Part shown: positions 1 to 12,144 of the stretch, one piece after another | Layout of the letters: the number at the start of each line of letters is the position of its first letter | Position numbering within the stretch: position 1 is the stretch's first letter | Assembly (NCBI RefSeq): GCF_011397635.1 | Contig: NC_064769.1 | Span: forward strand, 13,657,207-13,721,206 | DNA: 64,000 nt | Direction of reading: 5' to 3' | DNA from: Epinephelus fuscoguttatus | Lineage: Eukaryota; Chordata; Actinopteri; Perciformes; Serranidae | Notes under the pieces: generated by a model | Told to the model about the DNA's origin: nothing | Database searches by the model: none | What the model saw: only the letters and a program-made list of their open reading frames with translations | Translations under genes and position numbers: made by a program

Positions 1-165
1 AGTGTACATAATGACTTGTTTAGGATTTGAAACCAAAAGCTTAGGACTTGGGACTTGTCAGTCTTAAGTACTGACTTGCTTGTCTTGACTTGGGACTTGA
101 GACTTTCTTGTGACTTGCAAAACAAGGATTTGGTCCCACCTTTGAAAGTGACTCGTTACGTGGTG
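1..165. repeat. ACTTG-rich degenerate tandem repeat at window edge
   Basis: The first ~165 bases repeat the word GACTTG or a close variant about ten times with irregular spacing. A 65-codon open frame across it is a by-product. It resembles low-complexity interiors of fish transposons, but no element end is visible because it runs off the left edge. Confidence 0.55.
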
Positions 166-1065
166 TTTTCTAAGAAATGTTACTTAACGTGCCCTCGGCC
201 TAGAGACTGTTTTGATCTCATCATGAGCTCAAGTTCACAAGGCCACTGCTAACTGCTGACACAGATAAACGTCTCCATGAACCCTCGTTCCGGTTTCCAT
301 TTCAAACTTTTAATCAAATAGATCCAATATTTACAATACTATTACACAGACAAATGCGCAAGACATGCTCTGATTAAGTAATGATTATGATCTCTCTCAT
401 GTGACTGTACTTTGGTTACAGTTTTATTGTGTTGTTGTGTTGCTATGGTGCCATATCACTAGCCGCAGTCACCAGTGTCTTGTCACAGGTGCCAACAAAT
501 TCCAGTGTGAGGGTGTGAACATAAAACAGTATCGTCCTGTCGCATAATGTGACCTAATCTTGTTGGCACAGGGGAATTATGTCGTGTCGGAATCTGTCTT
601 TGGCTCTAACTCGGTTTTAAATGTCATTCTTTAAAGAAAAAATAGCTGAATATCAATAACATTTCTATCTGAGCCTTATCCCATCTATGAAGATTGAAAT
701 GTCTGAGCACGATAGCATCACAGTGGACAGTGGATGAACAGGTGGTGAGGCAGTGTTCATACGCAGTACACTAGGAAGATACAGTAATTTAAAGGAATGG
801 TTTGACATTTTGGGAAAGGCTTTCTGCTGAATGTCAGATACATCACTCTCATGTATGCAGGCTACTAATATGCTGGTTATAGCTTCATACTCACTGTACA
901 GACATGACAGAGGTATTAATCTTCCCATCTATGATTCAGCCTGAAAGAGAAGAAAATCTAATTTCACAAAAGGTCAAACTTAGCTGTCATGCTCTTCTTG
1001 TTAATGCACCTGCTGGATGTTCCTTTATTTTTCAAGGTTTCAGTGTTGGGTTGTGCCACCAGCTG
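166..1065. other. Intergenic stretch, no gene recognised
   Basis: Read on both strands. Only short open frames without codon bias, splice structure or recognisable protein similarity occur. No RNA gene or clear transposon end was seen. Confidence 0.5.
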
Positions 1066-1936
1066 TATTTTTATGCCTCTGCACTGGCGACAGCTGTGGC
1101 TGAAGGCATTATTGTGCGGGTTGTCCATCGGTCTGTCTGTCCCATTCTCACGAATGTGATATCTCAGGAACGCCTTGACGGATTTTCTTTACATTTGGCG
1201 CAAATGTCCACTGGGGCTGTGGTGGAATAGTCATAAAAATTTACATCTTGTGTTTTTTCCTAAACACTTTTCCTTGAACCCAATTGAAAATGTCATGAGG
1301 TCAAGGAAAGATGTAAAGGAGGATTCATAAGGACTTACGAAAACACAACCGTGGTGTTAAGATAATCTGACTGAACTTACACTAGGCTACTTTATGTGAT
1401 GACAGATGTCACCTGGATCTGCTGTGGTGAAACTACAATGTTCTGAAGACTAAAAATGCATATTAGATACTTTGCCCTCATTACTGTGTTGTTTCATGCA
1501 GGCTATGTGAACAACCCAGTGAAAAATATGAATTCATTACCACAGTTGGAATTGAAATAAAAGAAGGAATGTAGGCTGCTGGTCCCAAAAAGTGAAACAA
1601 AAAAGTTTTCACATTGAGAATGGTTGCTCATACGAACCCTCCTGTCCACTCATATTCATCCAGATGAATCCCAATCAGTAGTATTGTATGAAAATAATTG
1701 TTACATTTATGCAGGATAGGCATATCAATTGTTTTTCATGAACGACCGAATGGTGTGTCCCTTTAACAGTTAAAAGCAAATTCAACCAGGTCTTATCATA
1801 AGCACCACTTAGATACTTCTGGGTTATTTTTCTAAGTTAAAATCCATAGGCAAAAAAATATACATTCAACCCCAGCCTTGGACTCAAGGATGAACTGGTT
1901 ACTGAATGAAATGAATCAAATGAATTTGTTCATCAA

Positions 1937-1949
1937 AGGTCAAAGGTCA
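1937..1949 (+). promoter_or_regulatory. Perfect DR1 nuclear-receptor half-site pair (copy 1)
   Basis: The sequence is AGGTCAAAGGTCA: two consensus half-sites spaced by one base, the preferred target of HNF4, RXR homodimers and PPAR/RXR. It lies about 7.2 kb upstream of the rxfp3-like ATG and inside repeat-like DNA. Binding is inferred from sequence only. Confidence 0.35.
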
Positions 1950-2054
1950 CCATGGCCTCAGAAAGTACATTTTTGGCTATACCTCAAGAATTCATATGTA
2001 ATTATGACAACATTTCTGGATAAAATACTGAAGTGATAACATTTTATATTCAAA

Positions 2055-2067
2055 AGGTCAAAGGTCA
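2055..2067 (+). promoter_or_regulatory. Perfect DR1 nuclear-receptor half-site pair (copy 2)
   Basis: A second exact AGGTCAAAGGTCA, 118 bases after the first and in the same orientation. The flanks differ, which suggests an internal motif repeat of the host element. Confidence 0.35.
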
Positions 2068-2150
2068 GCATTACTTTCTTATCTGGATCATAACCAGGAC
2101 AGGGGCCTCCTGTTCCCCTAATAGTCCACCACAAGCTCATTGGTTTTGCT

Positions 2151-3296
2151 GATATTGAACTTCAGGTGATTATCGTTGCACCATTTCACAAAGCTCTCAC
2201 TGCCATTTGCAATGTGCCAATCTTTATTCATTTCACAGAGGCAGGGACATAACTGATATGTACGTGACTTCTGTTACCATGAATTGCTTTGCCTGAAAAA
2301 GTATGCTCATTTCAAAATATACATAACATAACATAACAATGAAATGAATTATAAGAATGGATTAAAATGCATTGAAAACCCTGCCAAGAAGCATATCTCA
2401 CAACTTCATTATTTCTGTCTAAGAATATAAGTTTAGCAAACTAACACCAGCCTAAACTTTAGTACTCAAGGACATCTATTCTCTGCTTTGTTTACAGTGA
2501 CAGTGTCAGGATCTTTGACCTAATTTCAGGTGGCCTGTGTGGCCATCTGTCTCCAAATGAGTGACAGCTGAGGAATGCCGGAGTTTCTATATGAGGGGTG
2601 TGTCTGCAGGCTGATAAGAAAGACAGATACCAGCTCAACCAGACTGTAGTAGATGTTTGATTTGGATCAGCAAGGCAGTAAAAATGTCTTTCATAAACTC
2701 CTGTAACAACTTCAGGAGACGTGTGGTGGATATTAGACCTTGGATGAAGTGTAGATGTGACTGCAGGCTTCATTCAATACAGTTTTCACACTGAATTCTC
2801 ACAGCTCCATCTGTTCTCCTCTGGTATGTGTGCAAGCTGCGGGCTCCAACAGCTGTGCTATGACTAACAGACAGTCTGGAGGATAGTGCACCACACAGGG
2901 TTAGTTCAGGCAGTGTTCAATGTGTTTTCTATAAAATCACTTTAGTGTGCAGCTTTTGTAGTTTGCATGAATAACACTGGAGGTCAGCAGAACACCTAGC
3001 ACAGCATCCAAAATACTGAACTCTACTCTCACCACTACATTTCAGAGGGAAATGTTGTACTTTTTACTTATCTGACAGCTATAGGTCCTACTTACTTTGC
3101 TCACTCAAGGTTACAGAAGCCTAAAATGAGCATATAAATTGTGAATCATTATTATATAGTAAATCTAACAAACCAAAAGTATCTAAGATAGTTTGAGTTA
3201 GCTCCACCTTGAAGCTACAGTTGGTAAATTTTATAATAAAAATAACTTTTTTTCATATTTGCTGAAATTTCCACTGTATTCCAAGCGACAACCTCA
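2151..3296. other. Intergenic stretch, no gene recognised
   Basis: AT-rich sequence with no frame over 95 codons and no recognisable domain. I see no transposon termini in it. Confidence 0.45.
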
Positions 3297-3690
3297 GGGG
3301 CTAAAAAATTAAGCCAACATTGAAGTGCCAAAAACTCTGGTTGGCTGGCACCAGTAGCCAGTCAAACCCCATAGACCCCCATGTTAAAATGGCCAACTTT
3401 ACAGCAGAAAAAAACATGTTCAGCCTGGTACAAAAAAACTGTTTTGATCTTTACAGCTGATTTCAATATTCATGACAACTGTGCAGGGGTAGAATTTTTA
3501 TATAACTCAATTTTACATTTTATTAAGGCTGAAAGTTCCACATAATTAAAGGTGGGCCACTTTGAGAAACAGGCCCTGATATTGTCCTTGGCCACCCCTA
3601 GAGAACCAAGATGAAACCAAGATGGTGATGGCCAGTATGCCAAACTCGAGGCTTCATAATGGGAGTCCACAAACCAATGGGGACCCAAAA
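3297..3690 (+). repeat. Interspersed repeat family A, copy 1
   Basis: Shares collinear blocks with 29343-29802: the run CCCCATAGACCCCCATGTTA (near 3369), a GCTGATTTC...CATGACAACTGT block (about 3455-3480), TTTTTATATAAC (about 3495), ACCAAGATGGTGA (about 3615) and the closing AGTCCACAAACCA block (about 3665). A third partial copy, inverted, is at 63235-63385. Ends were set by where similarity to copy 2 stops. Confidence 0.7.
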
Positions 3691-5463
3691 GCTGTGCCCA
3701 TTATTTTTAGTCTATGCTATATTAACCCGGCCGCCATGTTGGATACAATTAAGCGTGAGTACGAAGCACCACCAATTAGTCGGACCAACCTTCTCGTTTT
3801 ACAGCTAAACGGTACACTAAAATATGTTTCTGAAGATATGGAGGTGAGAAAAGGGCAATGCAGTAACAGAATCTTGACTCATATTTGATCAGCACTGCTT
3901 TGTTTGACAGTTTGCAGTTCGTGAAGAGTGATTAACATGACTGACAGCTGCTTTAGAGTCTCATTAGCTCTGATTGGTTGTTGCTGATTGCTCTGCAGTC
4001 TGATGCCATTAGAGGCAGTGGGAGGGACATGACTTTTCTCAAACTATCTGTCTCATGTATAACTTTCAGAATATAGTGACAGTTTTACCAAATATAACAC
4101 AAAGTTATTTTCATATAAGTTTCAGCCAGATATATGACATTAAAACATCTGCTAGTATGTTAATATTTGAGGGACTACTTCACCCCCCATGAAAAGGTCT
4201 ATGGCCAACGCTTAAATGAAAACAAGTACAACTTACTTACTGATTTACATCACTGACAATACAAGTTATATGTATTTAAATGATAAATGAATGTAATCTT
4301 ATAATTAAAACACATTTTAACATGTGAGGCGGACTGCTGCTTGATGAGCTACGTCAGAATGCCTCACCAAAAATCAGGGACCACTAAAGGAAAGGTCAGG
4401 GTACAGAGAGAACAAGAAAATGACAGGAGCTGAGAGGTGACGGTCAAATGTCTGGAGAAGGAAATGTGAAGAAGCAGCAGGTATGACAGGCATAGCTGAA
4501 GGTGAGAGGTGGGGCAGAGTAATTTTTCAGCAAATAAGACCGGCTGTGTCAGGCTCAGCTTTTAAGCTACAGTGAAGACACAGTTATCATATTAAACTAG
4601 AGGGCCCATGGCATCCATTGGTACCAACCATGTTATGCTATCTTGTCGAAAAGCCAAAGTTAGGCAAAATTTTGGCGAGGGAAAAAGGAATATTGCCATT
4701 TTTTAAAATGGTGTGTTTAAATATTTCTCCATACTGTGATCCCTGAACAGCCTTGAAATTGCGTAACTTGGGTACGGCTGTAACACTGAGAATTGACAAC
4801 CATATACTTTGATCATTCACTGGAGGGCATTCTTTTCAGTCCAGGACACAAAAGTGACTACCTCTGCTTTTCAAATTAAGAAAACAAGGTCTTTACAGTA
4901 GATACAAATACAAGTGGCAAAGGGACTTTTTTATTAAAAAGATTTTAGGAGGTGGTAAATACGGTGTGGGTTGTGCAGTTATCATTCTCCCCCTCTAAAT
5001 CCATCCACTTCATAACATCACCTATCTAGATATCCTCCAAAAGGCAAAGGTTCAGGAAGCCATCAGTGGGATGGCATGTACTGTATTTAGATATCAGTTA
5101 TAGCAGACATTTTTCCTCCTGTCAGTGTTAGCGCCACAGAGCCTCGCAGCGGATCTGACACGTCGATTTCTGTGGAAGATTTGTGGTGGATGAGCCCAAA
5201 ACAAAGGCTGAATGTTTGGTGAAGGATTATTACATGGGTGACTCAGATTTTCATTTCTTTCAATTTGATTCCCACAAATAGAAAATGGATCAGGGGCCAA
5301 ATACGTCAGTATGGATGGAGCTCATGTCCTGCTGATCCTGCCTGCCTTATCAAATTAAAGTATATAGTCTGATGAATATGTCTTAACTCATGTATGTCTT
5401 TGAACTCAGATAATTTTTTAATCTATTGTTTTATTAGCATCTGCTGAACTAAATGCCAAATGA
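3691..5463. other. Intergenic stretch, probable repeat fragments, no gene
   Basis: No convincing gene. The part around 4590-4830 (text such as AAATTTTGGCGAGGG in inverse) reads like a decayed fish interspersed repeat, but the assignment rests on recollection only. The rest is AT-rich and featureless to me. Confidence 0.35.
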
Positions 5464-5469
5464 TATATA

Positions 5470-5960
5470 CTGGACAAAAATTTAAACTTTTGTTTTGCTC
5501 CCATTTTTCACGGGTTTTAGTTGAAGATCTAAGACTATTTTTTAAAACAAATATAAGTGAGCACTTCTCCTTTTCTCCATCCACCTGACAGGTGTGGCAT
5601 ATCAAGACTGATTCTTTGGAGAATTTGTGACTTAAGAATGTATTTCCGTAGCACGACTAATGGAACGACTGATAAGTGTCTCTTTTCAAGTGAAAACTGC
5701 ACATTTTAGAGTGGCCTTTTATTGTCACCAGCTCAAGGCACACCTGGCTGGTAACAATACTGAATATGCCACATCTGTCAGGTGGATGGGTTATCTTGGA
5801 AAAATAGACATGCTCACTAGCACAGTTTTTAATACATTTTCAACCAAACTTTGAGAGAGAGATATCTATTGAGTGCATAAAAAAATCTTAGATCTTTAAC
5901 TTAAACTTGTAAAAATTGGGAGCAAAAACCAAAGTCTTGCCTTTAAATTTTGTATTCAGT
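5470..5960. mobile_element. Tc1/mariner-type MITE with long terminal inverted repeats
   Basis: The left end (from CTGGACAAAAATTTAAAC at 5470) and the right end (to TTTAAATTTTGTATTCAG at 5959) are imperfect inverted complements over about 80-100 bases. This includes the GAGCAAAA/TTTTGCTC and GATCTAAGA/TCTTAGATC blocks. TATA flanks both ends, consistent with a TA target duplication. The interior has no transposase. The sequence resembles a very common teleost Tc1-derived non-autonomous element. Confidence 0.75.
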
Positions 5961-6053
5961 ATACTGTATCTGTAACACAATAAGAAATGTCTGGAATCAA
6001 ATTGTCAGAGTCCCTTTCAGAATGACTATGTAACAGAAAATGTCATGGTTAAA

Positions 6054-6779
6054 CTTACAGGAACAGTGTGTGAGATTTAGGGAGATTTAGTGACATCTAG
6101 TGGTGAGGATTTAAGAAATTAATTGTAACTTCTGACAGAATTCCTTCAGTATTCATTATTTAGGAGGTGAGATGAATCATCCACAGATTCCCCAGAGGTC
6201 TCCTCCTCTCCTAAACAAACAGACCAGGTAATTCAAACCGGTAAAATGCTGAATAAAGCTGTTTCATGTTACAAGTCAGTGTTTCTCCTACAGTGTTCAG
6301 CTTGTCGCAGATGCACTGGCTAATGTGTGCTCACCTTTTTCCTCTGATAACCTGGGATCCAGACGTTTGGGAGGATTTCACCAGAAGCCAAATTATCTGC
6401 AGAATTCTCTTCCTCTCAAGACAAATCATTAAGGCAATTTAAACCAATAGAAACACAGACTAAAGCAGCATCACATTACAAATCAGTGTTTTTCCAAAGC
6501 TGCTCATTGCAGAGGGCCTCTTAACTAGGGTGGCCAATACAAAAATACAACCAAATACAAACAACCTTATCAAGAGCCAATGTTTGGTCTGTCCTGGGCT
6601 ACTGTGGAAACATAGCTGTGCAACATGGTGATCTCTGCGGACGAGGACCCAAACCCTATGTAGATATAAATGGCTCATTTTAGGGTAACAAAAACAGTGG
6701 TCCTTATTTTCAGGTGATTATACAACTTTAATCCATTTCTCCCAACATCGCACCCTAAATCCTACACACTGGACCTTTG
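6054..6779. mobile_element. MITE family B (AGTGTGTAGGATTTAGGG-type ends), copy 1
   Basis: The left end AACAGTGTGTGAGATTTAGGG and the right end, read in reverse as TCCAGTGTGTAGGATTTAGGG, are inverted complements. The right half (about 6475-6779) is the inverse of 30926-31230, with shared blocks for 'fish-MITE' text such as GGTCCTCG, CAAACATTGGCTCT and TTTCCAATGC-like words. The 'GTGACATCTAGTGGTGAGGAT' block near 6088 recurs inverted at 43240-43265. No transposase frame is present. Confidence 0.65.
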
Positions 6780-8366
6780 AGATATTTTCTGTCAGAGGTT
6801 TGCCAAAATTTTCAATGTAATCCTCTTCAGGATGACCCTGACTATGATCATTACAAATATGAAATAATTTTAATTAGCCATTCCAACCTAAATTGAAAAA
6901 TGGCAGCCCTGACAGTTTGAAAGGCCGCTCCTAGAGACAAACCCACAGAAATGTATCATTTGTGACTTTTCAGCTGCAGCAGACAGACAGTAAATTATCA
7001 CCACATATACAGGTAGCAGTGATAAAACAGCAGACTGACAAAGTTAGTGACCAGCTGGTGAACATAGTGAAGCATTTCCCTGCTAAAGAGCAACGTATTA
7101 CCCCTCAGGAGTTGGTGGAGACCAAAACAGAGCTAAAAGGAGAGTGAATACTTCCATTTATCAGATGGGAGGAAACACGAGGGTGTATTTTGTTGTGTAT
7201 ATTTCATTGCTCCACAATATTCTTTTGAACACAATTACAGGCCTTACAATCAGATGTGACATAACTGTCGAGAAGAAGAATGTGTTCAGAGTTAACAGCT
7301 TATATGTTCCCTGGCACCACTGAGATTTGAAAAACATTAATATAAAGTAATCGAAACAGCAACATCTTTACCAGGCAATTGAACCATTCTCTCAAGGTCA
7401 GTTTCTGCTCTCGACTTCTGAAATGTTACAATGGACACATATAAGAGGGAACTGATTGTTGAAAATTACATTTTTTAAAAATCTATTTACTGTGGCATCC
7501 TTTTCATTTTATATTTCTCCAGTCAGACAAACTGAGGAGTTGGTAGATCCCCCTCTCTAAATAAAAACAACACTTAACTTTAAGTAAAGAAGGACTTACC
7601 CTTAGCTGCATGCACAATATGCACAACAGTAAGTCCACTTTCAAAAACACTGAAATCCTTTGAAATAAGAACTCTTCAAACAGAAACTGTGCTGCCACTG
7701 CACAGCTTATTGGTCTCCTCACCTGATCAGCTGCTCCTTAAGGAGCTAATTAAGCTATACAGAGGGACTTTATCTGCGGTCACTATTCAGAGCAGTTCAT
7801 TTAAATTTTTGGTTTCAAAATATTCTGTCATTCAGATCATGTAGCCAGCACTTCTGATGACGCCATGTACCTGTGATATGTAGGAGAACATGTACGTCCC
7901 TGAAGATGTTGTTACCATGGAAAGATTCTTTCTACAGTATGAAATGTATAAATATATGTGTGATATACGGATAAAAATGGACCTGGCTACTTTTATTGCC
8001 TTACTAACTGTGAATATCTCATTAACCTGTAATGCCTCTAATCCCATTACTGTCTTCAGATTTAATCACAGTCTAATTTACTCTCCTTTTTTCACCTCTC
8101 TTCTTCGACTTTATGTATTTTTTGCCTCATAAACTCTGCATTTCACCAGCCATCCATTATTTCCCCTCATCTTATCCATCTACCTCGTTTCATCTGCGCC
8201 ATCCACTCAGGTAAACTTCGGAAATGCTTATGAAGCAGCAGTGACCCTCAGCCAAGGTAAAATGGAATCAATAGGAATTAAATTAAAAGTAATGGATGGC
8301 TAAATCCACAGTGGAGAAAGCTTCCAGCGTTTGACAGCAATCTTCACTGCAGGTTAATATGAATAA

Positions 8367-8367
<1 letters not shown>
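6780..8367. other. Intergenic stretch, no gene recognised
   Basis: Short frames only, for example 80 codons at 7890-8132, without similarity I recognise. No repeat boundaries were found. Confidence 0.45.

Positions 8368-8422
<55 letters not shown>
8368..8422. repeat. (GT)n microsatellite
   Basis: A pure GT/TG dinucleotide run of about 27 units, immediately upstream of repeat family C. Confidence 0.98.
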
Positions 8423-8423
<1 letters not shown>

Positions 8424-8439
8424 TAAGATCCCCCTTAAT

Positions 8440-8645
8440 ATGGAGAACTTGTGCACCCCCTACCCCTAATAAAAACATTAGTAGCAGAGGACTTTTATTT
8501 TGGCAGAATTAAAGACATTTACGCCAAAAATAGGTGCATAAATGCAGGAAATAAAGGGATTCATGCTCAAAATCTTCTGTCATAAGACCCCCAAACCCAC
8601 TGTTTCATATGTGTCACCCCCAATGTTAAAATGAAACCTACCCTT
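8440..8645 (+). repeat. Interspersed repeat family C, copy 1
   Basis: Matches 46265-46525 in the same orientation. Shared blocks include CACCCCCT, AATAAAAACAT near the start, ATGCAGGAAAT and GATGCTCAAAAT/ATGCTCAAAATC in the middle, and GACCCCCAAACCC plus a CATATGTGTCACCCCCAATG-type end. The open frame at 8567-8752 (minus) overlaps it and is not considered real. Confidence 0.65.
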
Positions 8646-9181
8646 GTGTGCCTGTGTGTGGTGGTGGTGGTGGTGGTGTTGGCGTTTGGGGTTATCAAAA
8701 ATGTCCAATGCGTAAAGCATGTGATCAATACGGTTTTAATTCCATAGTCCATTTAAGAACATATGGTGTACATGGGAAAACAAATGCCAAAATTAGTTGT
8801 TTTTATGTCTAACTCATGACGTTTCTCACGGATTTCTCAACATGAGATGACGTCTTTTTTTGTTTTCCACGTGGCATCAAATCAGAACCAAGGACAGCGC
8901 CAGATTGCGCCTGAGCGCTGCGTCAGGGCGCCTTTTCACGGTTGGAGAGCTGAGGCGCACAGAGAGAAAAATCTCAGAGAAGGGCAGGCAAATGAAAAGC
9001 TCACCTGTCAGAGTTGCACAGCAGTTATTTTTGTGTTTATTTCGATTTACACAAAACCTGCACCGTTTTTTTAACGTTTAATGTATTTTTATTAAGTGAC
9101 AAGGAGACTGGCGCACGGACCCTAAATCCAAGGATTTAACCATGCCTATAGGAAACACCCTCCTAGGGAATTAAAGTTAAT

Positions 9182-10405
9182 ATGTCTGGGGAATTTACGG
9201 ACACTAACTGCGAAGGCTCGGGAGGGATAGTCTATTCTGCAAACTTCAGCCACAGCTGTATTTTCAACACCACCAACCGCTCCGACGCGGACGCAGTCCA
9301 CCTCAACAGGACAGATTTTGTTGGAGATGGCGCCGCTGTTGTGAGGATTATCATCTCTGTCATTTACTCGCTGGTGTGCGCTTTGGGTCTGGTTGGGAAC
9401 TTACTGGTCCTTTACCTGATGAAGTCTAAACAGGTGTGGAAAAAATCCTCCATCAACCTTTTCGTAACTAGTTTGGCAGTGACGGACTTCCAGTTCGTGC
9501 TGACTCTGCCCTTCTGGGCGGTGGAAAACGCGCTGGACTTCACGTGGCTTTTCGGCAAAGCGATGTGCAAGATCGTCTCCTATGTGACTGCCATGAACAT
9601 GTACGCCAGCGTGTTTTTCCTGACTGCTATGAGCGTGGCGAGGTACTGGTCGCTGGCTTCTGCGCTCAAGGGCAGGCGGCGACGGCCACACTGCTGCTCC
9701 TCCGCGCGATGCATCACCGTGTTCATCTGGTTCGCCGCCGTCTCCGCCGCTCTGCCGCACGCAGTGTTCTCCACAACCGTGACCGTCTCCAGTGAGGACT
9801 TGTGTCTCGTCAAATTCCCGGACACAAATGGAACCGCGCAGTTCTGGCTGGGACTGTATCATTCTCAGAAAGTGCTGCTGGGTTTTGTGGTACCACTGGG
9901 CATCATCTCAGCCTGCTACCTGCTCCTTTTGCGCTCCATCACCTCCAAAAACATCAACACATCGTGCGCCAAGCGACGCGCAAAGGTCACCAAGTCTGTC
10001 ACCATCGTAGTCTTATCCTTTTTCCTCTGCTGGCTACCCAACCAGGCTCTCACAGCCTGGGGTATCCTCATCAAACTCAACGTGGTTCACTTCAGTTATG
10101 AATACTACACCACGCAGGCGTACGTCTTCCCCGTGTCCGTGTGCCTGGCGCACTCCAACAGCTGCCTGAACCCCATCCTGTACTGCCTGACGAGGCGGGA
10201 GTTCAGGAAAGCGCTGAAAAAACTCTTCTGGCGGCTGACTTCACCCAAAATAAGGCCGATTACAGGAACCACAAAGCCAGCGATGGACGAGCGAGGACAC
10301 GTCCTGCTCCCGGTCAGCGCGCCTGAAGAGCCCAATGTGGTGTTTTATCCCCCGGGGGCTGTCATGTACCATGACCGGCGGGATCTGCCGCAAAACAGCA
10401 CGTAG
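9182..10405 (+). CDS. rxfp3: Relaxin-3 receptor-type GPCR (RXFP3-like), intact single exon
   Basis: A 407-residue class A GPCR. RXFP3-type receptors bind relaxin-3 and signal through Gi/o in neurons. Hydrophobic segments lie near residues 53-79, 90-115, 125-153, 175-196, 225-250, 268-293 and 310-336. N-glycosylation sequons are at N21, N29, N32, N42 and N216. C129 and C208 can form the TM3-ECL2 disulfide. The WxxExxxD ligand-contact motif is W112/E115/D119, and TM6 CWLPNQ and TM7 NPILY are present. The usual DRY is ARY at 153-155. The body matches my recollection of human RXFP3 closely, except for a much shorter N-terminus and third loop. The ATG follows an AT-rich leader and is the first in frame. 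Position beside slc45a2-amacr supports the RXFP3-1 orthologue over teleost paralogues, which I cannot exclude. The gene is GC-richer than its surroundings. Confidence 0.93.
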   Translation: MSGEFTDTNCEGSGGIVYSANFSHSCIFNTTNRSDADAVHLNRTDFVGDGAAVVRIIISVIYSLVCALGLVGNLLVLYLMKSKQVWKKSSINLFVTSLAVTDFQFVLTLPFWAVENALDFTWLFGKAMCKIVSYVTAMNMYASVFFLTAMSVARYWSLASALKGRRRRPHCCSSARCITVFIWFAAVSAALPHAVFSTTVTVSSEDLCLVKFPDTNGTAQFWLGLYHSQKVLLGFVVPLGIISACYLLLLRSITSKNINTSCAKRRAKVTKSVTIVVLSFFLCWLPNQALTAWGILIKLNVVHFSYEYYTTQAYVFPVSVCLAHSNSCLNPILYCLTRREFRKALKKLFWRLTSPKIRPITGTTKPAMDERGHVLLPVSAPEEPNVVFYPPGAVMYHDRRDLPQNST

Positions 10406-11477
10406 TTTAAACAGCCACAGGGACCAATAGTCTCTGATTGTTATCTATATGAATTATGTTAAGTGCTATGTCAGGAAAGCTGAGTTCAGGTTGGATCTGC
10501 TTTCATAAAAAGGCGAGAAATCAACTGAAATTGTTATAGACTGTGATTTTATTTTTTGCTATCATGGACATTTCTCTTTTCCTGAAAAAAAGAAGACATA
10601 CAGTATTTTGAATGTGCGAAGTCTGTCTAAAAATATATTTTAATGTGCAAGTAAAGTGCATCTACACCATGTGTTGCTGTTGTTTGTTCAGTGTTGAAAA
10701 TATTCGGGTGCCCTTGTGGAGGTTGTCACTGTGGATGAACAGTGTCCAGTGAGCTGCACACACTGAGCTACAGATTTAAACTTTTGGGGTAAAGAAAGCA
10801 CTGGTATCTGATTGGTGCTCGGTATGGACTGATGAACCTGAGCTAACAGTCTGTACTTTTTATTTCCCTGCTTTCTAAAAACCTAATGAAAAATGAAGAA
10901 CTTGCCATTAACCGTATTCTCAAACCCATTTATTTATAATATCTGCAATTAATGCATCAAAAAAATTGAGAGCAACTCAGGGTTGCTTTATTTAAAATAT
11001 TTCATCATAGTGTCTGCATGACTCAACCCATCACTAACTCCTTTAGCAAGCATTTAGTCGCCTAATCTACAGTGAATGTTGTCATGTTCAGGAAGTCAGG
11101 GGGTTTATCTCCTAGGGATACCGCTCACTAATGATTTGTTTGTTCACAGCCATTTCCAAATACATCATTAGTGATTTCTGATAAACCAGAACTACTTCAG
11201 CGTCATGAACACTGTTTCACAACATTACGCTTTTATATAAAGCACAGTTTAGAAGACATGGATGCTTGTTTGATCCTCATTGTCAGATTGCTTATTAATG
11301 TCAGCCTGGATAGATGGAAGCTTTTTTTCCACTGACAAAACAGCTTAACTTCCAGATTTAACAGAGAGTGCAGGATTAAGCTCAGCTCAGGACTCATACT
11401 GTCTTATTTCACACAAGAATCAAATGAAACATATTTATTTGATTTCCCTTCACCTCCTGCTGCTTCTGAAGTACTAT

Positions 11478-11478
<1 letters not shown>
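10406..11478. other. 3' flank of rxfp3-like gene; no further gene
   Basis: Probably 3' UTR and intergenic DNA. I find no exact AATAAA in the first ~700 bases, so the polyadenylation site is unknown. No coding or repeat structure was recognised. Confidence 0.45.

Positions 11479-11526
<48 letters not shown>
11479..11526. repeat. (GT)n microsatellite
   Basis: An uninterrupted GT run of about 24 units. Confidence 0.98.
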
Positions 11527-11527
<1 letters not shown>

Positions 11528-12140
11528 TGACAGAGAGGAGACTGCAGGAGTCTGGCAAACCTACTATAACAATTGACATCCTGAGATAAACACCATATTT
11601 AATCTTTTAATTATAGCAGCTATAAAAGCAAAGGGACTCCATTTATGCATATACTGACATGCTGCCATTACAAAGAAATGGCTGAATGAACCAGGACCTG
11701 GATGTTATAATGGTACACCAGAGAAATCATATCATGTGGATGTTGAATCCATCACCTAAAGTGCATATACACACGCACACACACACACATTAGTGATGCT
11801 TGTGAGGACCAATCAGATGATTTGCTCTTAACCCCCAGCACTAGAGGGTGACCCCCTCAGATTATACTTAATTTTCTCCAGGTCTATGTACAGCATGAGG
11901 TCCTTAAGCCACAATGAAGCTTTGGGGGCAAGTGGTGACTTCCACTCCAACAAAATTCTTCTTCGTGCTAATAAGGATGCAAAGGCGATATTATCCTTAC
12001 ACTTCCTCCTAATTGTTTGAGGGTCTGATAATACTCCAAAAATGGCCATTTCTGCACATGGCAAGATGTTTAAAAATAGCTGTCCAATAATCCTGCAGAC
12101 ACAAATGTATAATTATACTTTCCAGAGCCTTTATGCTCCA
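11527..12140. other. Intergenic, no gene; minor (CA)n at 11771-11789
   Basis: No convincing gene. A short CACACGCACACACACACACA tract lies near 11770. Frames of 71-78 codons on the minus strand across 11828-12224 have no recognisable similarity. Confidence 0.4.
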
Positions 12141-12144
12141 CTTT

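Larger units (their letters stand above)
1070..2150. repeat. Fish interspersed repeat containing two DR1-type AGGTCA repeats
   Basis: The stretch around 1110-1215 (sensitivity to CACGAATGTGATATCTCAGG-type text) and the AAGGTCAAAGGTCA-bearing part at 1930-2130 look like pieces of a high-copy fish repeat; this is recognition, not a search result. A 108-codon open frame at 904-1230 lies partly inside it and is not credible as a gene. Two exact AGGTCA-A-AGGTCA words lie at 1937-1949 and 2055-2067. Confidence 0.45.

Noticed and set aside
904-1230. 108-codon plus-strand frame
   Set aside because: Overlaps an interspersed fish repeat and shows no domain.
9401-9862. 153-codon minus-strand frame under the GPCR gene
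   Set aside because: Shadow frame caused by the GC-rich codon usage of the plus-strand receptor, which has full family similarity.
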